Assembly: GCA_043725085.1 (NCBI GenBank)
Contig: JAYSLY010000007.1
Coordinates: forward strand, 1-64,000
DNA length: 64,000 bases
Source: UBA9630 sp043725085
Lineage (GTDB): Bacteria; Patescibacteriota; Minisyncoccia; Moranbacterales; UBA2206
Direction of reading: 5' to 3'
In this document: one piece after another, positions 5,914 to 13,716 of the stretch
Position numbering within the stretch: position 1 is the stretch's first letter
How the letters are laid out: each line of letters begins with the position of its first letter
Translations under genes and position numbers: made by a program
Notes under the pieces: generated by a model
The model's database searches: none
Seen by the model: the letters and a program-made list of their open reading frames with translations, nothing else
What the model was told of the DNA's origin: nothing

Positions 5914-8640
5914 ATGCCAGACACCAAGACCCAAAAACTAATTCTCATCGACGGCAATGCGATTATTCATCGTTCCTATCACGCTCTCCCGCCGTTCACG
6001 ACCAAAAAAGGCGAGCTGGTCAACGCTGTCTATGGCTTTGCTTCAACGGTGATTTCAATCATTGCCAAGTTTGAACCGGAATATATTATTGCAACTTTTG
6101 ATCTCGCCGGGCCGACATTTCGTCATTTGGATTATGCCCAGTATAAGGCGACACGCGTCAAAGCCGATGATGCGCTCTATGCGCAGATTCCTCGCGTCAA
6201 AGAAGTGGTGCGCGCTTTTGGTATTCCGATTTGCGAGGCCTCCGGTTTTGAAGCGGACGATGTGATTGGCACGCTCGTCAAGAAAGTGGAAGAAAATAAT
6301 CCTGAGTTGGAAATTATTATTGTAACGGGCGACATGGACACCTTGCAATTGGTGAGCGAAAAAACGAAAGTCTACACAATGCGCCGAGGGCTCACCGATT
6401 CCGCGCTCTATGGCAAAGCGGAAATATTTGAACGCTATTCGCTCGCACCGGAACAATTGATTGATTATAAGGGTCTGCGCGGTGATCCGTCGGACAACAT
6501 TCCCGGCGTGAAAGGAATTGGCGAGAAAACCGCGATTGAACTTCTCAAAACCTATGGCACATTGGAAAATGTTTATGCCCATTTAGGTGAGATTAAAAAA
6601 ACATTGCAAGAAAAATTAGAGCACGATCGGATGATGGCTAAAAAAAGCAAAGAGCTCGCCACCATCTCGCGTGAGGCGCCGGTGGAGCTGGAGCTGGAAA
6701 AAGCCGTCACAAAAGATTATGACAAGCCAACACTTTTGGCTCTTTTTGACGAATTAAATTTCCACTCTCTCAAAAGAAGATTAGGACAGACGGAAAAAAA
6801 TAATAGTGATCGCGATAAAAAAAATACTCCCAAAATTGATTCTGATGGGGTGAAAGATTTTAAATTTGAAATTGCCGATGAAAAAAACAGTACGGAAATT
6901 TTGGAAGCAATTTCTGCGTCAAATGAAATTGCCATCAAATTGAAAACAGCCGGTGAGGCTAAGGAAAACATAACGCTCCTTGGCGTGGCAGTTGCCTATA
7001 AAACCGGTCGCGTCGCCTATTTCGACCGCAATGACGCCGTTTTTGCCAAGCTAAAAACCATCCTGGAAGATTCGCGAATTGCAAAGATCGGCTATGATTT
7101 GAAAAGTGATTTGAAAATTCTGTGGAAAAATGAAATAAATTTGACTGGCACATGTTTTGATATTCTCATTAGCAGCTATCTTTTGAACCCCGGTCGAAAA
7201 ACCACCCTCCCTGAATTAGTCGCAGAATATCTAAACGAGGAACTTGCCGACGAGGCAAGAAAAGGTCAGTTGGGATTGGAAATTGAATCACTCGAAGAGA
7301 TGGTTCAAAAAATTTCCGCCGTAGCTGACTATATTTTCAAACTGAAAAAAATCCACCAAACAGAAATCGAAAAAATCAGCGAAGCACAAATCAGGAATAA
7401 TAATGAAAGCAAAAACACGCTTCGAGAGGTTTTTGCCAAACTGGAAATGCCGCTTGTGCCGGTCCTTGCCAAAATGGAAACTTTTGGAATCAAACTTGAT
7501 ACATTGATTTTCAGAGGAATTTCCAAAACGATCAGCGAACGAATTAAAAAACTAGAACAATCAATTTATAGCCTAAGCGGAGAAACTTTTAACATTGCCT
7601 CGCCCAAGCAACTGGCTAAAGTTTTGTTTGAAAAAATGCACATTCCCTCTGATGGAATTAAAAAAGGCAAGTCCGGCGTCATCTCCACCGCCTCAGCTGA
7701 GCTTGAAAAATTGAAAAATGAACACAAAATCGTGGAAAAAATTGAAGAGTTTCGCGAAATAACCAAGTTGAAAAATACCTATCTCGACACATTGCCGGAA
7801 ATGGTCGACAAAGATTCTCGCCTCCACACCACGTTTAATCAAGCTATCGCTGCCACCGGCCGCCTTTCTTCATCTGATCCGAATTTGCAAAATATTCCCA
7901 TTCGCACGGAACTCGGCCAACTCCTCCGTGTGGCTTTTGTCGCGCGTGGCGGCTGGAAACTGGTCAGCGCCGATTATTCCCAAATTGATTTGCGTGTCGT
8001 CGCTCATGTCAGTGGCGACAAAAAAATGATTGAACTGTTTGGCGCCGGCGAAGACATTCATCGCGCCACCGCCGCGGAGATTAACAAAATTCCCCTCTCG
8101 CAAGTTTCGCAAAAAATCCGGCGCACCGCCAAAGAACTCAATTTTGGCGTGATCTATGGCATGGGCACATTCGGTTTTGCCTCACGCACCGGCATCTCCA
8201 GAGAAGACGCCAAAAAATTCATCGATGCCTATTTTGAACGCTTTCAAGGCGTGGCGAGCTATATGCAAAAAACCAAAGAATTTGCCAGAGAAAAAGGCTA
8301 CGTCGAAACGGAAATCGGACGGCGAAGATATATCCCGGAAATTAATTCGCCCAATTTTCAAGTGCAAAGCGGCGCCGAACGAATGGCAATCAATATGCCG
8401 ATTCAAGGTTTGTCATCAGACATCATGAAAATTGCCATGCTGCGAATCGACGAAGCGTTTGGAGCCGACTCGGAAGTGAAGATGCTCCTTCAAATCCATG
8501 ACGAGATCATTTTGGAAGTCAAAGAAGAGCGCGCGAAAGTTGTGGCCGAAAAAATTAAAACCATTCTTGAGGATGCCTACACTTTGCGCGTCCCACTCGT
8601 CGCCAATGTGGAAATTGGAGATAATTGGGGGGAGATTTAG
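5914..8640 (+). CDS. polA: DNA polymerase I
   Basis: A 908-residue, full-length Pol I. Residues 1-290 are the 5'-3' flap exonuclease (DGNAIIHRSYHALPPF near the start, a helix-hairpin-helix at IPGVKGIGEKTAIELL). Residues about 315-500 are the 3'-5' exonuclease fold, but the DxE metal pair of motif I is replaced (EIAIKLKTAG), so proofreading is probably lost. The polymerase domain has motif A DYSQIDLR (D687), motif B RRTAKELNFGVIYGMG and motif C IHDE (H862-D863-E864). Motif A has Asp where nearly all Pol I enzymes have Glu (Glu710 in E. coli). It fills gaps in repair and removes RNA primers. Two hairpin terminators follow. Confidence 0.95.
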   Translation: MPDTKTQKLILIDGNAIIHRSYHALPPFTTKKGELVNAVYGFASTVISIIAKFEPEYIIATFDLAGPTFRHLDYAQYKATRVKADDALYAQIPRVKEVVRAFGIPICEASGFEADDVIGTLVKKVEENNPELEIIIVTGDMDTLQLVSEKTKVYTMRRGLTDSALYGKAEIFERYSLAPEQLIDYKGLRGDPSDNIPGVKGIGEKTAIELLKTYGTLENVYAHLGEIKKTLQEKLEHDRMMAKKSKELATISREAPVELELEKAVTKDYDKPTLLALFDELNFHSLKRRLGQTEKNNSDRDKKNTPKIDSDGVKDFKFEIADEKNSTEILEAISASNEIAIKLKTAGEAKENITLLGVAVAYKTGRVAYFDRNDAVFAKLKTILEDSRIAKIGYDLKSDLKILWKNEINLTGTCFDILISSYLLNPGRKTTLPELVAEYLNEELADEARKGQLGLEIESLEEMVQKISAVADYIFKLKKIHQTEIEKISEAQIRNNNESKNTLREVFAKLEMPLVPVLAKMETFGIKLDTLIFRGISKTISERIKKLEQSIYSLSGETFNIASPKQLAKVLFEKMHIPSDGIKKGKSGVISTASAELEKLKNEHKIVEKIEEFREITKLKNTYLDTLPEMVDKDSRLHTTFNQAIAATGRLSSSDPNLQNIPIRTELGQLLRVAFVARGGWKLVSADYSQIDLRVVAHVSGDKKMIELFGAGEDIHRATAAEINKIPLSQVSQKIRRTAKELNFGVIYGMGTFGFASRTGISREDAKKFIDAYFERFQGVASYMQKTKEFAREKGYVETEIGRRRYIPEINSPNFQVQSGAERMAINMPIQGLSSDIMKIAMLRIDEAFGADSEVKMLLQIHDEIILEVKEERAKVVAEKIKTILEDAYTLRVPLVANVEIGDNWGEI

Positions 8641-8664
8641 ATCTGTAAAAAAATAGTCATAGAA

Positions 8665-8696
8665 AAAAGGAGTTGTCGCATTGGACAGCTCCTTTT
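8665..8696 (+). terminator. Hairpin terminator after polA
   Basis: AAAAGGAGTTGTC pairs with GACAGCTCCTTTT (13-bp stem with one G-U pair) around a 6-base loop. The T-rich 3' arm allows termination on either strand. Confidence 0.7.
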
Positions 8697-8722
8697 GAAT
8701 TTTCCTACAAAAGAACTATTTG

Positions 8723-8755
8723 AGAGATAATCTTCCTCAAGGATTATCTCTTTTT
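8723..8755. terminator. Second hairpin terminator between polA and the convergent unknown gene
   Basis: AGAGATAATC (8723-8732) and GATTATCTCT (8742-8751) form a perfect 10-bp stem followed by four T residues. It lies just downstream of both convergent genes. Confidence 0.75.
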
Positions 8756-8769
8756 ATATTGTCAACATT

Positions 8770-9239
8770 TTATCCTTCAAATTTTATTCCAAGATGAAAG
8801 ATTCCCGCTTTTCCTGATTTTTGTTTTTCTATAAAAGTCACATAACCTTTCTTGATTTCATAGTTCCCCTTGGAAAGATTTACATTCTTTTTTAGAAAAT
8901 AGAAGTGTCCCTCGTTTTTTTCGCAATATAATGATACTGATGGTTCTCTTGAATAGCCATCTTCAGAAAATGGTTCAAAGCCGCCGAGCGCTTGCATAAT
9001 AAAATGCGGTAAATGGCAAAATTGGGTAAATTGCCAATTTTCGGTAGCTGAACCAAAACTGATCCACATAGAGATCCGTCATCCCCGATTTCAAGCTGAC
9101 CAATTGCAGGATTGTCAAGATAAGCACAGGACAAAGTACCACAGACTTCGCTTTTATAAAAATCGGTTAGGGTAGTTCCCACAAAGCCGCTCAGATCAGC
9201 TGTTTGAAACACCACTCTTATCAAGTTGATTATTTTCAT
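8770..9239 (-). pseudogene. Unknown small protein gene, apparently frameshifted
   Basis: Two overlapping minus-strand frames each look like half of one protein. The 5' frame starts at 9239 with a strong AAGGAG 7 bases before the ATG and reads MKIINLIRVVFQTADLSGFV and on to about GSVLVQLPKIGNLPNF. Past that it becomes poor. The neighbouring frame continues from about 9000 down to 8770 with good protein character (FEPFSEDGYSREPSVSLYCE, then KKNVNLSKGNYEIKKGYVTF). A single-base indel near 8990-9040 would join them into about 155 residues. I do not recognise the family. Programmed frameshifting is possible but no slippery heptamer stands out. Confidence 0.55.
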
Positions 9240-9272
9240 ATCATTTCTCCTTTTTCAAAGTACCGTTTTTTT

Positions 9273-9304
9273 GTCTCCCCGAGAAACCGTTTTCTCAGCT
9301 TGAC
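9273..9304 (-). promoter_or_regulatory. Conserved 32-nt leader element, copy 1
   Basis: Identical to 9835-9866. On the minus strand it contains GAGAAA and TTTCTC arms that can form a small hairpin, and it precedes the Shine-Dalgarno sequence of the gene starting at 9239. Similarity extends through the ribosome binding site. Confidence 0.7.
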
Positions 9305-9356
9305 AATTTTTCCTCCATCTCAAGCCTCAAAACAATTCTGAAACTTGGGAAAAGGA

Positions 9357-9391
9357 GGCGAGCCGGATGCGATGATCATTGGTGGCTCGCC
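9357..9391 (-). terminator. Possible terminator after the gene at 9409
   Basis: GGCGAGCC (9357-9364) and GGCTCGCC (9384-9391) form an 8-bp GC-rich stem with a 19-base loop; on the minus strand TCCTTTT follows. The long loop makes it weak. Confidence 0.4.
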
Positions 9392-9408
9392 TTGAGACAA
9401 AGAATAAA

Positions 9409-9801
9409 TTAAGGAAAGATTTTGTACTTCTGATCAAACTTATGCGCAGCGTCAAGAAATCTTTTTTGTTCGCAGGATAATTCTTCATATCCAGAATCAA
9501 AGATTGATGATTTATCACGTTTTGTTTCTTCAAACCCCTTGAAATTAAAGGGATCCCCTTGCACTGTATAACCTTCTTCTGTTATGACAAACATCCACAA
9601 CGATTGAGATTTGTACAAAACACTGGATCCCGGGTCAAAAAGTTTAACTTTAACTTTTCGCCCTTCAGGAAGATCGTGATGTGAACCATTGGACACAAGC
9701 TCCTGACCCACAAATAATTCAAGTCCATTAAATCTTACTTTTAATAGACCGAAGCCTTCCTTTGACCTTTCGATTTCTTCAAAAGTATTTATTTCTTTCA
9801 T
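9409..9801 (-). CDS. Unrecognised 130-residue protein
   Basis: Starts MKEINTFEEIERSKEGFGLL and continues with an SH3- or OB-like beta-rich stretch (LKVRFNGLELFVGQELVSNG, EGRKVKVKLFD), then a polar C-terminus. I do not recognise a family. No signal peptide or membrane segment is present. It has a consensus promoter at 9872-9900, a leader with the 32-nt element at 9835-9866, and a strong AAGGAG 8 bases before the ATG. That is unlike the core genes here, which lack such sites. The gene at 9239 downstream has a copy of the same leader, so the two are probably regulated together. Confidence 0.65.
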   Translation of the reverse strand: MKEINTFEEIERSKEGFGLLKVRFNGLELFVGQELVSNGSHHDLPEGRKVKVKLFDPGSSVLYKSQSLWMFVITEEGYTVQGDPFNFKGFEETKRDKSSIFDSGYEELSCEQKRFLDAAHKFDQKYKIFP

Positions 9802-9834
9802 TTTCTATTCTCCTTTTTAAAGAACATTGTTTTC

Positions 9835-9866
9835 GTCTCCCCGAGAAACCGTTTTCTCAGCTTGAC
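9835..9866 (-). promoter_or_regulatory. Conserved 32-nt leader element, copy 2
   Basis: Identical to 9273-9304. It begins at the predicted transcription start (about 9865) of the gene at 9801, so it would form the extreme 5' end of the mRNA, followed by the Shine-Dalgarno sequence about 40 bases later. Confidence 0.7.
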
Positions 9867-9871
9867 CCAAG

Positions 9872-9900
9872 AGTATAGCAGGTAAATTGTGTTTTGTCAA
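9872..9900 (-). promoter_or_regulatory. Promoter of the unknown gene pair at 9801/9239
   Basis: On the minus strand TTGACA (9895-9900), 17 bases, TATACT (9872-9877), with TGC just before the -10 box. Confidence 0.8.
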
Positions 9901-9919
9901 CAGCAATCTTACGACAATA

Positions 9920-9948
9920 TTGACATCAGTCGAAAACTGCGCTATAAT
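9920..9948 (+). promoter_or_regulatory. Consensus promoter of TrmB-like gene 2 with downstream palindrome
   Basis: TTGACA (9920-9925), 17 bases, TATAAT (9943-9948) is a perfect sigma70 promoter. TACGATCGTA (9973-9982), a perfect 10-bp palindrome, lies in the leader and is a candidate operator for autoregulation by the TrmB-like product. Confidence 0.85.
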
Positions 9949-10002
9949 AGAGCCATAATAGTGGCTTTTATCTACGATCGTAAGCCATAAACTGACAAAA
10001 AT

Positions 10003-10737
10003 ATGGAGCAAGAATTATCCCAACTCGGCCTCACACCCAACGAAATCAAGGTTTATCTCGTACTTTTGGAATTGGGCGAAAATACGGTGGGACCACTGAT
10101 CAAGAAACTCGGGATGCACCGCCAAGTCGCCTATGATGCGCTCGAAGGCCTCAAAGAGAGAAATATGGTGCTTAGTTCCACCAAAAACAACCGCCTGATC
10201 TTTCGCATCGCCAACCCGCAAAATATCCTGGACAATATTGAACAACAAAAAATGGTGGCCAATAATCTGATGGGTGAAATCAATGACCGCTTGGCCGGAC
10301 AGAAAAAGGGCCAAGAAATCCGGGTCTATGAAGGCGAAAAAGCCTATCGTGATTTCATCCGCCGGAGAAATGACTTGCAACCGCCCAATACGACATACAT
10401 GGTTATGAGCGGAATGAGTTTGATATATAAAGATATGATGACCAAAGGCAGAATCTATGAACGGATCAATCGCATTCGCAAAAAAAACAATATCAACACA
10501 AAAATTTTGATGAATGACGCCCATAGAAATGAAGCGGAAAAACTTCAGCGCGTCAACTCAGAGATTCGCTTTCTGCCGGAAGGCTTCAATTCCCCCACTT
10601 CATTTGACATCTGGCATGATTCCATCTCGCTCATCTCACACGCCAACGGCGTCTTCTGCATCGAGATCAAGAACGACGATTTTCACCGGTCCTATTTGAC
10701 CTATTTTGAGTTGCTTTGGCAGATGGCGAAAAAATAG
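10003..10737 (+). CDS. TrmB-family transcriptional regulator 2 (cassette integration target)
   Basis: A 244-residue TrmB-like protein with an N-terminal winged helix (LGLTPNEIKVYLVLLELGEN, then MHRQVAYDALEGLKERNMV). A coiled coil (about 85-105) and a C-terminal sensor domain (IRVYEGEKAYRDFIRRRNDL onward) follow. It has a consensus promoter and an operator-like palindrome. The last 57 bases, encoding about FHRSYLTYFELLWQMAKK, recur with few changes at 12061-12117 beyond the AbiE-like cassette, so the 3' end appears to have been the site of an insertion that left the gene intact. It is a paralogue of the gene at 5096. Confidence 0.88.
   Translation: MEQELSQLGLTPNEIKVYLVLLELGENTVGPLIKKLGMHRQVAYDALEGLKERNMVLSSTKNNRLIFRIANPQNILDNIEQQKMVANNLMGEINDRLAGQKKGQEIRVYEGEKAYRDFIRRRNDLQPPNTTYMVMSGMSLIYKDMMTKGRIYERINRIRKKNNINTKILMNDAHRNEAEKLQRVNSEIRFLPEGFNSPTSFDIWHDSISLISHANGVFCIEIKNDDFHRSYLTYFELLWQMAKK
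10681..10737 (+). repeat. Direct repeat left copy (TrmB 3' end)
   Basis: Aligned at a constant 1380-base offset with 12061-12117. The last 48 bases are identical except for one synonymous TTG/CTG difference; near the 5' end of the repeat there are a few substitutions. The repeat ends at the stop codon, and similarity stops there. Confidence 0.9.
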
Positions 10738-10739
10738 AG

Positions 10740-10768
10740 TTGACAACTTCCCTATTATATGATACGCT
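10740..10768 (+). promoter_or_regulatory. Promoter of AbiE-like module 2
   Basis: TTGACA (10740-10745) begins two bases after the TrmB stop codon, followed by 17 bases and TACGCT (10763-10768). The cassette therefore appears to bring its own promoter. Confidence 0.65.
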
Positions 10769-10807
10769 ATTATTATCAAATATGTTAATAATTAAGTATC
10801 ATTAAAT

Positions 10808-11503
10808 ATGAACGAAACTCAACTAACCAACTACATCAAAGAATTCGGCATCGCGCGCGACCAGATTTTGCGCGAAGAAGCGGAGATGGAAATTTTATCC
10901 GAACTTTCCAAAAGCAAATTAAGCGCGAACTTGGTTTTTTATGGCGGAACGGCTTTGCGATTAGCTTATGGCTCCCCGCGCTTTTCCGAAGACCTTGATT
11001 TATTGGTGATAAAAAAAATTAGTTTTGCCGAATTTAAAAACTTTACCGCAAGTTTAATTAAAAATCACACAAATTGGACACTGAAAGATCTCAAAGATAA
11101 GCGCCGGATGATATTCGCTCTGGTTAGTATTAATGATGAAAAATTAAAGCATGCGTTTTCCGTCAAAATCGAAGTACACAAGCCTGAGCGCAAACCAAAA
11201 TTAGAAACTGAACTAGCACTCGTCAAAAGCCCACTAAGCATCGCCGAGCCATTACTTTTAGTTCCAACACTTACGGAACTAAAACGACTGAAAGAATCTG
11301 CCTTGGCCGGAAGAAAAAAAGGTCGCGATATTTTTGACCTTTGGTATATCGCCAAAGCTCTGCGTGAAAATTTCATTCTGCCAAAAAATTTACCAAAATA
11401 TGGAAAAAAAGAATTTCAAAATGAACTGCAAGTATTTTTGCCAAAAAAATACTACCCGGTCATAACTCAACTCTATGAACAATTTGGAAATAAAACTAAA
11501 TAG
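10808..11503 (+). CDS. AbiEii-type nucleotidyltransferase (AbiE-like module 2)
   Basis: A 231-residue nucleotidyltransferase with VFYGGTALRLAYGSPRFSED then LDLLV, which carries the GG-T and D-x-D-type signature near residues 40-65. The later motif GRKKGRDIFDLWYIAK is at about 162-177. It is related to the protein at 941 but clearly diverged. Here the toxin-like gene comes first and overlaps the antitoxin-like gene by 29 bases, the reverse of module 1. The pair lies between two copies of the TrmB 3' end, suggesting it arrived as a cassette. Confidence 0.85.
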   Translation: MNETQLTNYIKEFGIARDQILREEAEMEILSELSKSKLSANLVFYGGTALRLAYGSPRFSEDLDLLVIKKISFAEFKNFTASLIKNHTNWTLKDLKDKRRMIFALVSINDEKLKHAFSVKIEVHKPERKPKLETELALVKSPLSIAEPLLLVPTLTELKRLKESALAGRKKGRDIFDLWYIAKALRENFILPKNLPKYGKKEFQNELQVFLPKKYYPVITQLYEQFGNKTK

Positions 11504-12047
11504 AATCCCTAAAAGCTATTTTTCTTTTGCCGATGCCAGAAAAGTCGCCCGGTTGGATGATGCAAGTCTCCGTGTGGCAATCAGCCGCTTAGTTAAGGCT
11601 GGAAAAATAATCTCGCTAACCAAGGGCTATTATTGCCAAGATTTGGCCAAGCTAGATTTTCCCAGGCTAGCGCTGGAAATTTATGCGCCAAGTTATTTGT
11701 CCTTTGAATGGGTGCTTGGGCAAACCGGTATTTTGAGCCAAAAATCCTATGCCTTGACACTTGCAACCGCAAAACGCGCTCGTCAAATTGAAATCGCCGG
11801 CACAACTTTGATCTATCGCCATTTGCAAACAGATTTATTTTTTGGATATGAAATCAAAGATGGCTACCTAATTGCGCAGCCGGAAAAAGCTTTTTTAGAT
11901 CTCGCCTATCTGTCTCTCAACGGCTACGCGAAATTTGATGCGGAAGAAATGAACTTGACGCTACTTGATGAAAATAAAATAAAAAACTACTTGAAAAAGT
12001 TTGGGAGTAAACGATTGAATACATTGATAAACAACTTATTTGCATAG
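11475..12047 (+). CDS. AbiEi-like antitoxin / winged-helix regulator (AbiE-like module 2)
   Basis: A 190-residue protein with an N-terminal winged helix (DASLRVAISRLVKAGKII, SLTKGYYCQDLAKLD) and the family core YAPSYLSFEWVLGQTGILSQ and AQPEKAFLDLAYLSL. It parallels the antitoxin-like protein at 1722. It starts inside the end of the nucleotidyltransferase gene, 29 bases before its stop, so it is probably expressed by translational coupling. Which gene is made in excess is unclear because the usual antitoxin-first order is reversed. Confidence 0.8.
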   Translation: MNNLEIKLNRIPKSYFSFADARKVARLDDASLRVAISRLVKAGKIISLTKGYYCQDLAKLDFPRLALEIYAPSYLSFEWVLGQTGILSQKSYALTLATAKRARQIEIAGTTLIYRHLQTDLFFGYEIKDGYLIAQPEKAFLDLAYLSLNGYAKFDAEEMNLTLLDENKIKNYLKKFGSKRLNTLINNLFA

Positions 12048-12060
12048 AAAAAACGCAAAC

Positions 12061-12117
12061 TTTCGTAAGTCCTATCTGACCTATTTTGAGTTGCTTTGGC
12101 AGATGGCGAAAAAATAG
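12061..12117 (+). pseudogene. Displaced TrmB 3'-end fragment (direct repeat right copy)
   Basis: Encodes FRKSYLTYFELLWQMAKK and a stop in frame, against FHRSYLTYFELLWQMAKK in the intact gene at 10003. The differences are conservative or synonymous, as if the two ends come from different alleles of the same gene. There is no start codon or upstream domain, so it is only a remnant. Confidence 0.88.
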
Positions 12118-12455
12118 CTTTCAAACTAAACCTCGCTAATCACATCAAAGCCCTTGAAACTACCGGTAATGGCCAGCCGATTACTTTTTTTGCCAAACCT
12201 CTTTCTTTAATCTTTCTGGCAATTTGGCAAGCCCCCCCCTGAATATCATCAAGTTGACAGTTTACTGTCAACTGTCAACCAAATAGCAAGTATTGACAGG
12301 TGAGTCCTCACCAGTCAAGACTCACCTCCACAATCCCGCCAACCCAATACATCAAACAAATATTCAACTGTCGACAAATTGTAAATAAAAGAAATAATAG
12401 TGCGAAAATTCTGTTTTTATGCTAGTCTTTTAAAAGCATTAACTTCATAAATATC
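12118..12455. other. Gene-free stretch with inverted repeats before mutM
   Basis: No convincing ORF is present. GTTGACAGT (12253-12261) and ACTGTCAAC (12264-12272) form a perfect 9-bp inverted repeat. The heptamer TTGACAG or its complement occurs four times between 12253 and 12300. AGGTGAGTC (12298-12306) and GACTCACCT (12319-12327) form another perfect 9-bp stem. A run of eight C residues is near 12232. TGC-TAGTCT near 12420 may be the mutM -10 region. Confidence 0.5.
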
Positions 12456-13328
12456 ATGCCCGAACTACCCGAAGTCGAAACTATTGTCAGTGATTTGAAC
12501 CGAAAAATCAAAGGCGCGCGCATTCTTTCTTTTTGGTCTGATTTTCCCAAAGCGATCAAAGGCATGGCACTTCCGAAATTCAAGCGTGAAATGCAAGACA
12601 AAAAAATTATTCGCGCCGAGCGGGTGGGGAAAAATATTTTTCTCCATCTTTCCGGCGAAAAATCTTTGCACATTCATTTGCGGATGACGGGGCATTTACT
12701 CATCAAAAAACAAGATACAAGATACAAAAAGCAAACAAAGGAAAATACAACTTTTTTTAACGAGAAAGTTAATCAATATATTCACCATGTTTGGCAATTG
12801 GATAAAGATCGCACTTTGGAATTTTCTGATTTGCGAAAGTTTGCAACGATGTGGCTAATGGATACTAAAAATATTTCCGCCTATCTTGTTGACAAAAAAA
12901 TCGGCATCGACGCGATGGATGAGAAGTTTACTTTGATCAAATTCAATGATTTACTTGACCTGAAGCCGGCCATGCCGATTGGCATATTCCTCCTTGATCA
13001 AAGCCTGATTTCGGGCATCGGCAACATCTATCGCAGTGAAATTTTATTTTCCGCCGGAGTTTTGCCTGAACGCAAAAATGAAAGTCTCGACAAAAACGAA
13101 CGCAAAAAAAATTTTCGTGAAATGAGAAGGATTCTAAAACTGGCCATCAAAATGCGCGGAACATCCGACAGCGATTACCGTGACTCAGCTGGCGCGCCGG
13201 GACATTTTCAAGAAGTTTTGAAAGTTTATCGTAAAACCGGAGCGCCTTGCCCAGATTGTTTTGGAAAAGTTCAGAGAAAAACTATGGCACAACGCAGTGT
13301 GTTTTTTTGCCCGAAGTGTCAGAAATAG
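12456..13328 (+). CDS. mutM: Formamidopyrimidine-DNA glycosylase
   Basis: A 290-residue Fpg enzyme that excises 8-oxoguanine and ring-opened purines. It begins MPELPEVET, so the catalytic Pro2 and Glu3 are present, and Lys59 (ERVGKN) matches the conserved beta-loop lysine. A helix-two-turn-helix region holds ISGIGNIYRSEILF. The C-terminal zinc finger is complete: CPDC and CPKC pairs. Between HLRMTGHLLI and the next conserved strand there is a lysine-rich insert coded by a tandem micro-repeat at 12711-12727. No Shine-Dalgarno sequence is seen. The fold and active site look intact. Confidence 0.95.
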   Translation: MPELPEVETIVSDLNRKIKGARILSFWSDFPKAIKGMALPKFKREMQDKKIIRAERVGKNIFLHLSGEKSLHIHLRMTGHLLIKKQDTRYKKQTKENTTFFNEKVNQYIHHVWQLDKDRTLEFSDLRKFATMWLMDTKNISAYLVDKKIGIDAMDEKFTLIKFNDLLDLKPAMPIGIFLLDQSLISGIGNIYRSEILFSAGVLPERKNESLDKNERKKNFREMRRILKLAIKMRGTSDSDYRDSAGAPGHFQEVLKVYRKTGAPCPDCFGKVQRKTMAQRSVFFCPKCQK

Positions 13329-13436
13329 CCCCTTTTAGGAACATTCGGGAAATACAATATGGTCCTAATGTAATTAATTTAGATTATTTTTAGTAGTTCT
13401 ATTCAATAGCATAAAAAGCTTTCGAGAAAAATAAGA

Positions 13437-13467
13437 GGCGGAAATTCTTGGTTCAAGAATTTCCGCC
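13437..13467 (-). terminator. Terminator of the cysteine-rich operon
   Basis: GGCGGAAATTCTTG (13437-13450) and its exact reverse complement (13454-13467) form a 14-bp stem with a 3-base loop. On the minus strand a T-rich run (CTTATTTTTC) follows. Confidence 0.85.
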
Positions 13468-13501
13468 CGAGATGATGATTTTGGCATAAGTCACCTCTCC
13501 G

Positions 13502-13675
13502 CTAATCCGAGGTAACTACAATCAAAAGAATCTCTTCTTTTTCTCCATACAACCGGCAATGCTCTGCCAGCTTTTTCGGGCTTTGAATGACAAACCCGTT
13601 GTACCGCGTACAAATGTTTTTGCCTAGATGTCTAGCAAAAATACTAAAACAACAATTGCTGCATGTTTTTTCCAT
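13502..13675 (-). CDS. Cysteine-rich small protein 3 (57 residues)
   Basis: From ATG at 13675 the frame encodes MEKTCSNCCFSIFARHLGKN then ICTRYNGFVI and ends IVVTSD. A C-x2-C-C motif at residues 5-9 is followed by cysteines at 22 and 40, a plausible zinc or iron-sulphur site. AAAGGAGG lies about 13 bases upstream, a little far but strong. It is the third gene of the cysteine-rich operon, ending before the 14-bp hairpin at 13437. I do not recognise the family. It is short enough to be missed by length filters, but its cysteines match the theme of its neighbours. Confidence 0.6.
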   Translation of the reverse strand: MEKTCSNCCFSIFARHLGKNICTRYNGFVIQSPKKLAEHCRLYGEKEEILLIVVTSD

Positions 13676-13716
13676 ACTATGCCCTATGCCTCCTTTTTTC
13701 TATGGCCATTGAAATG

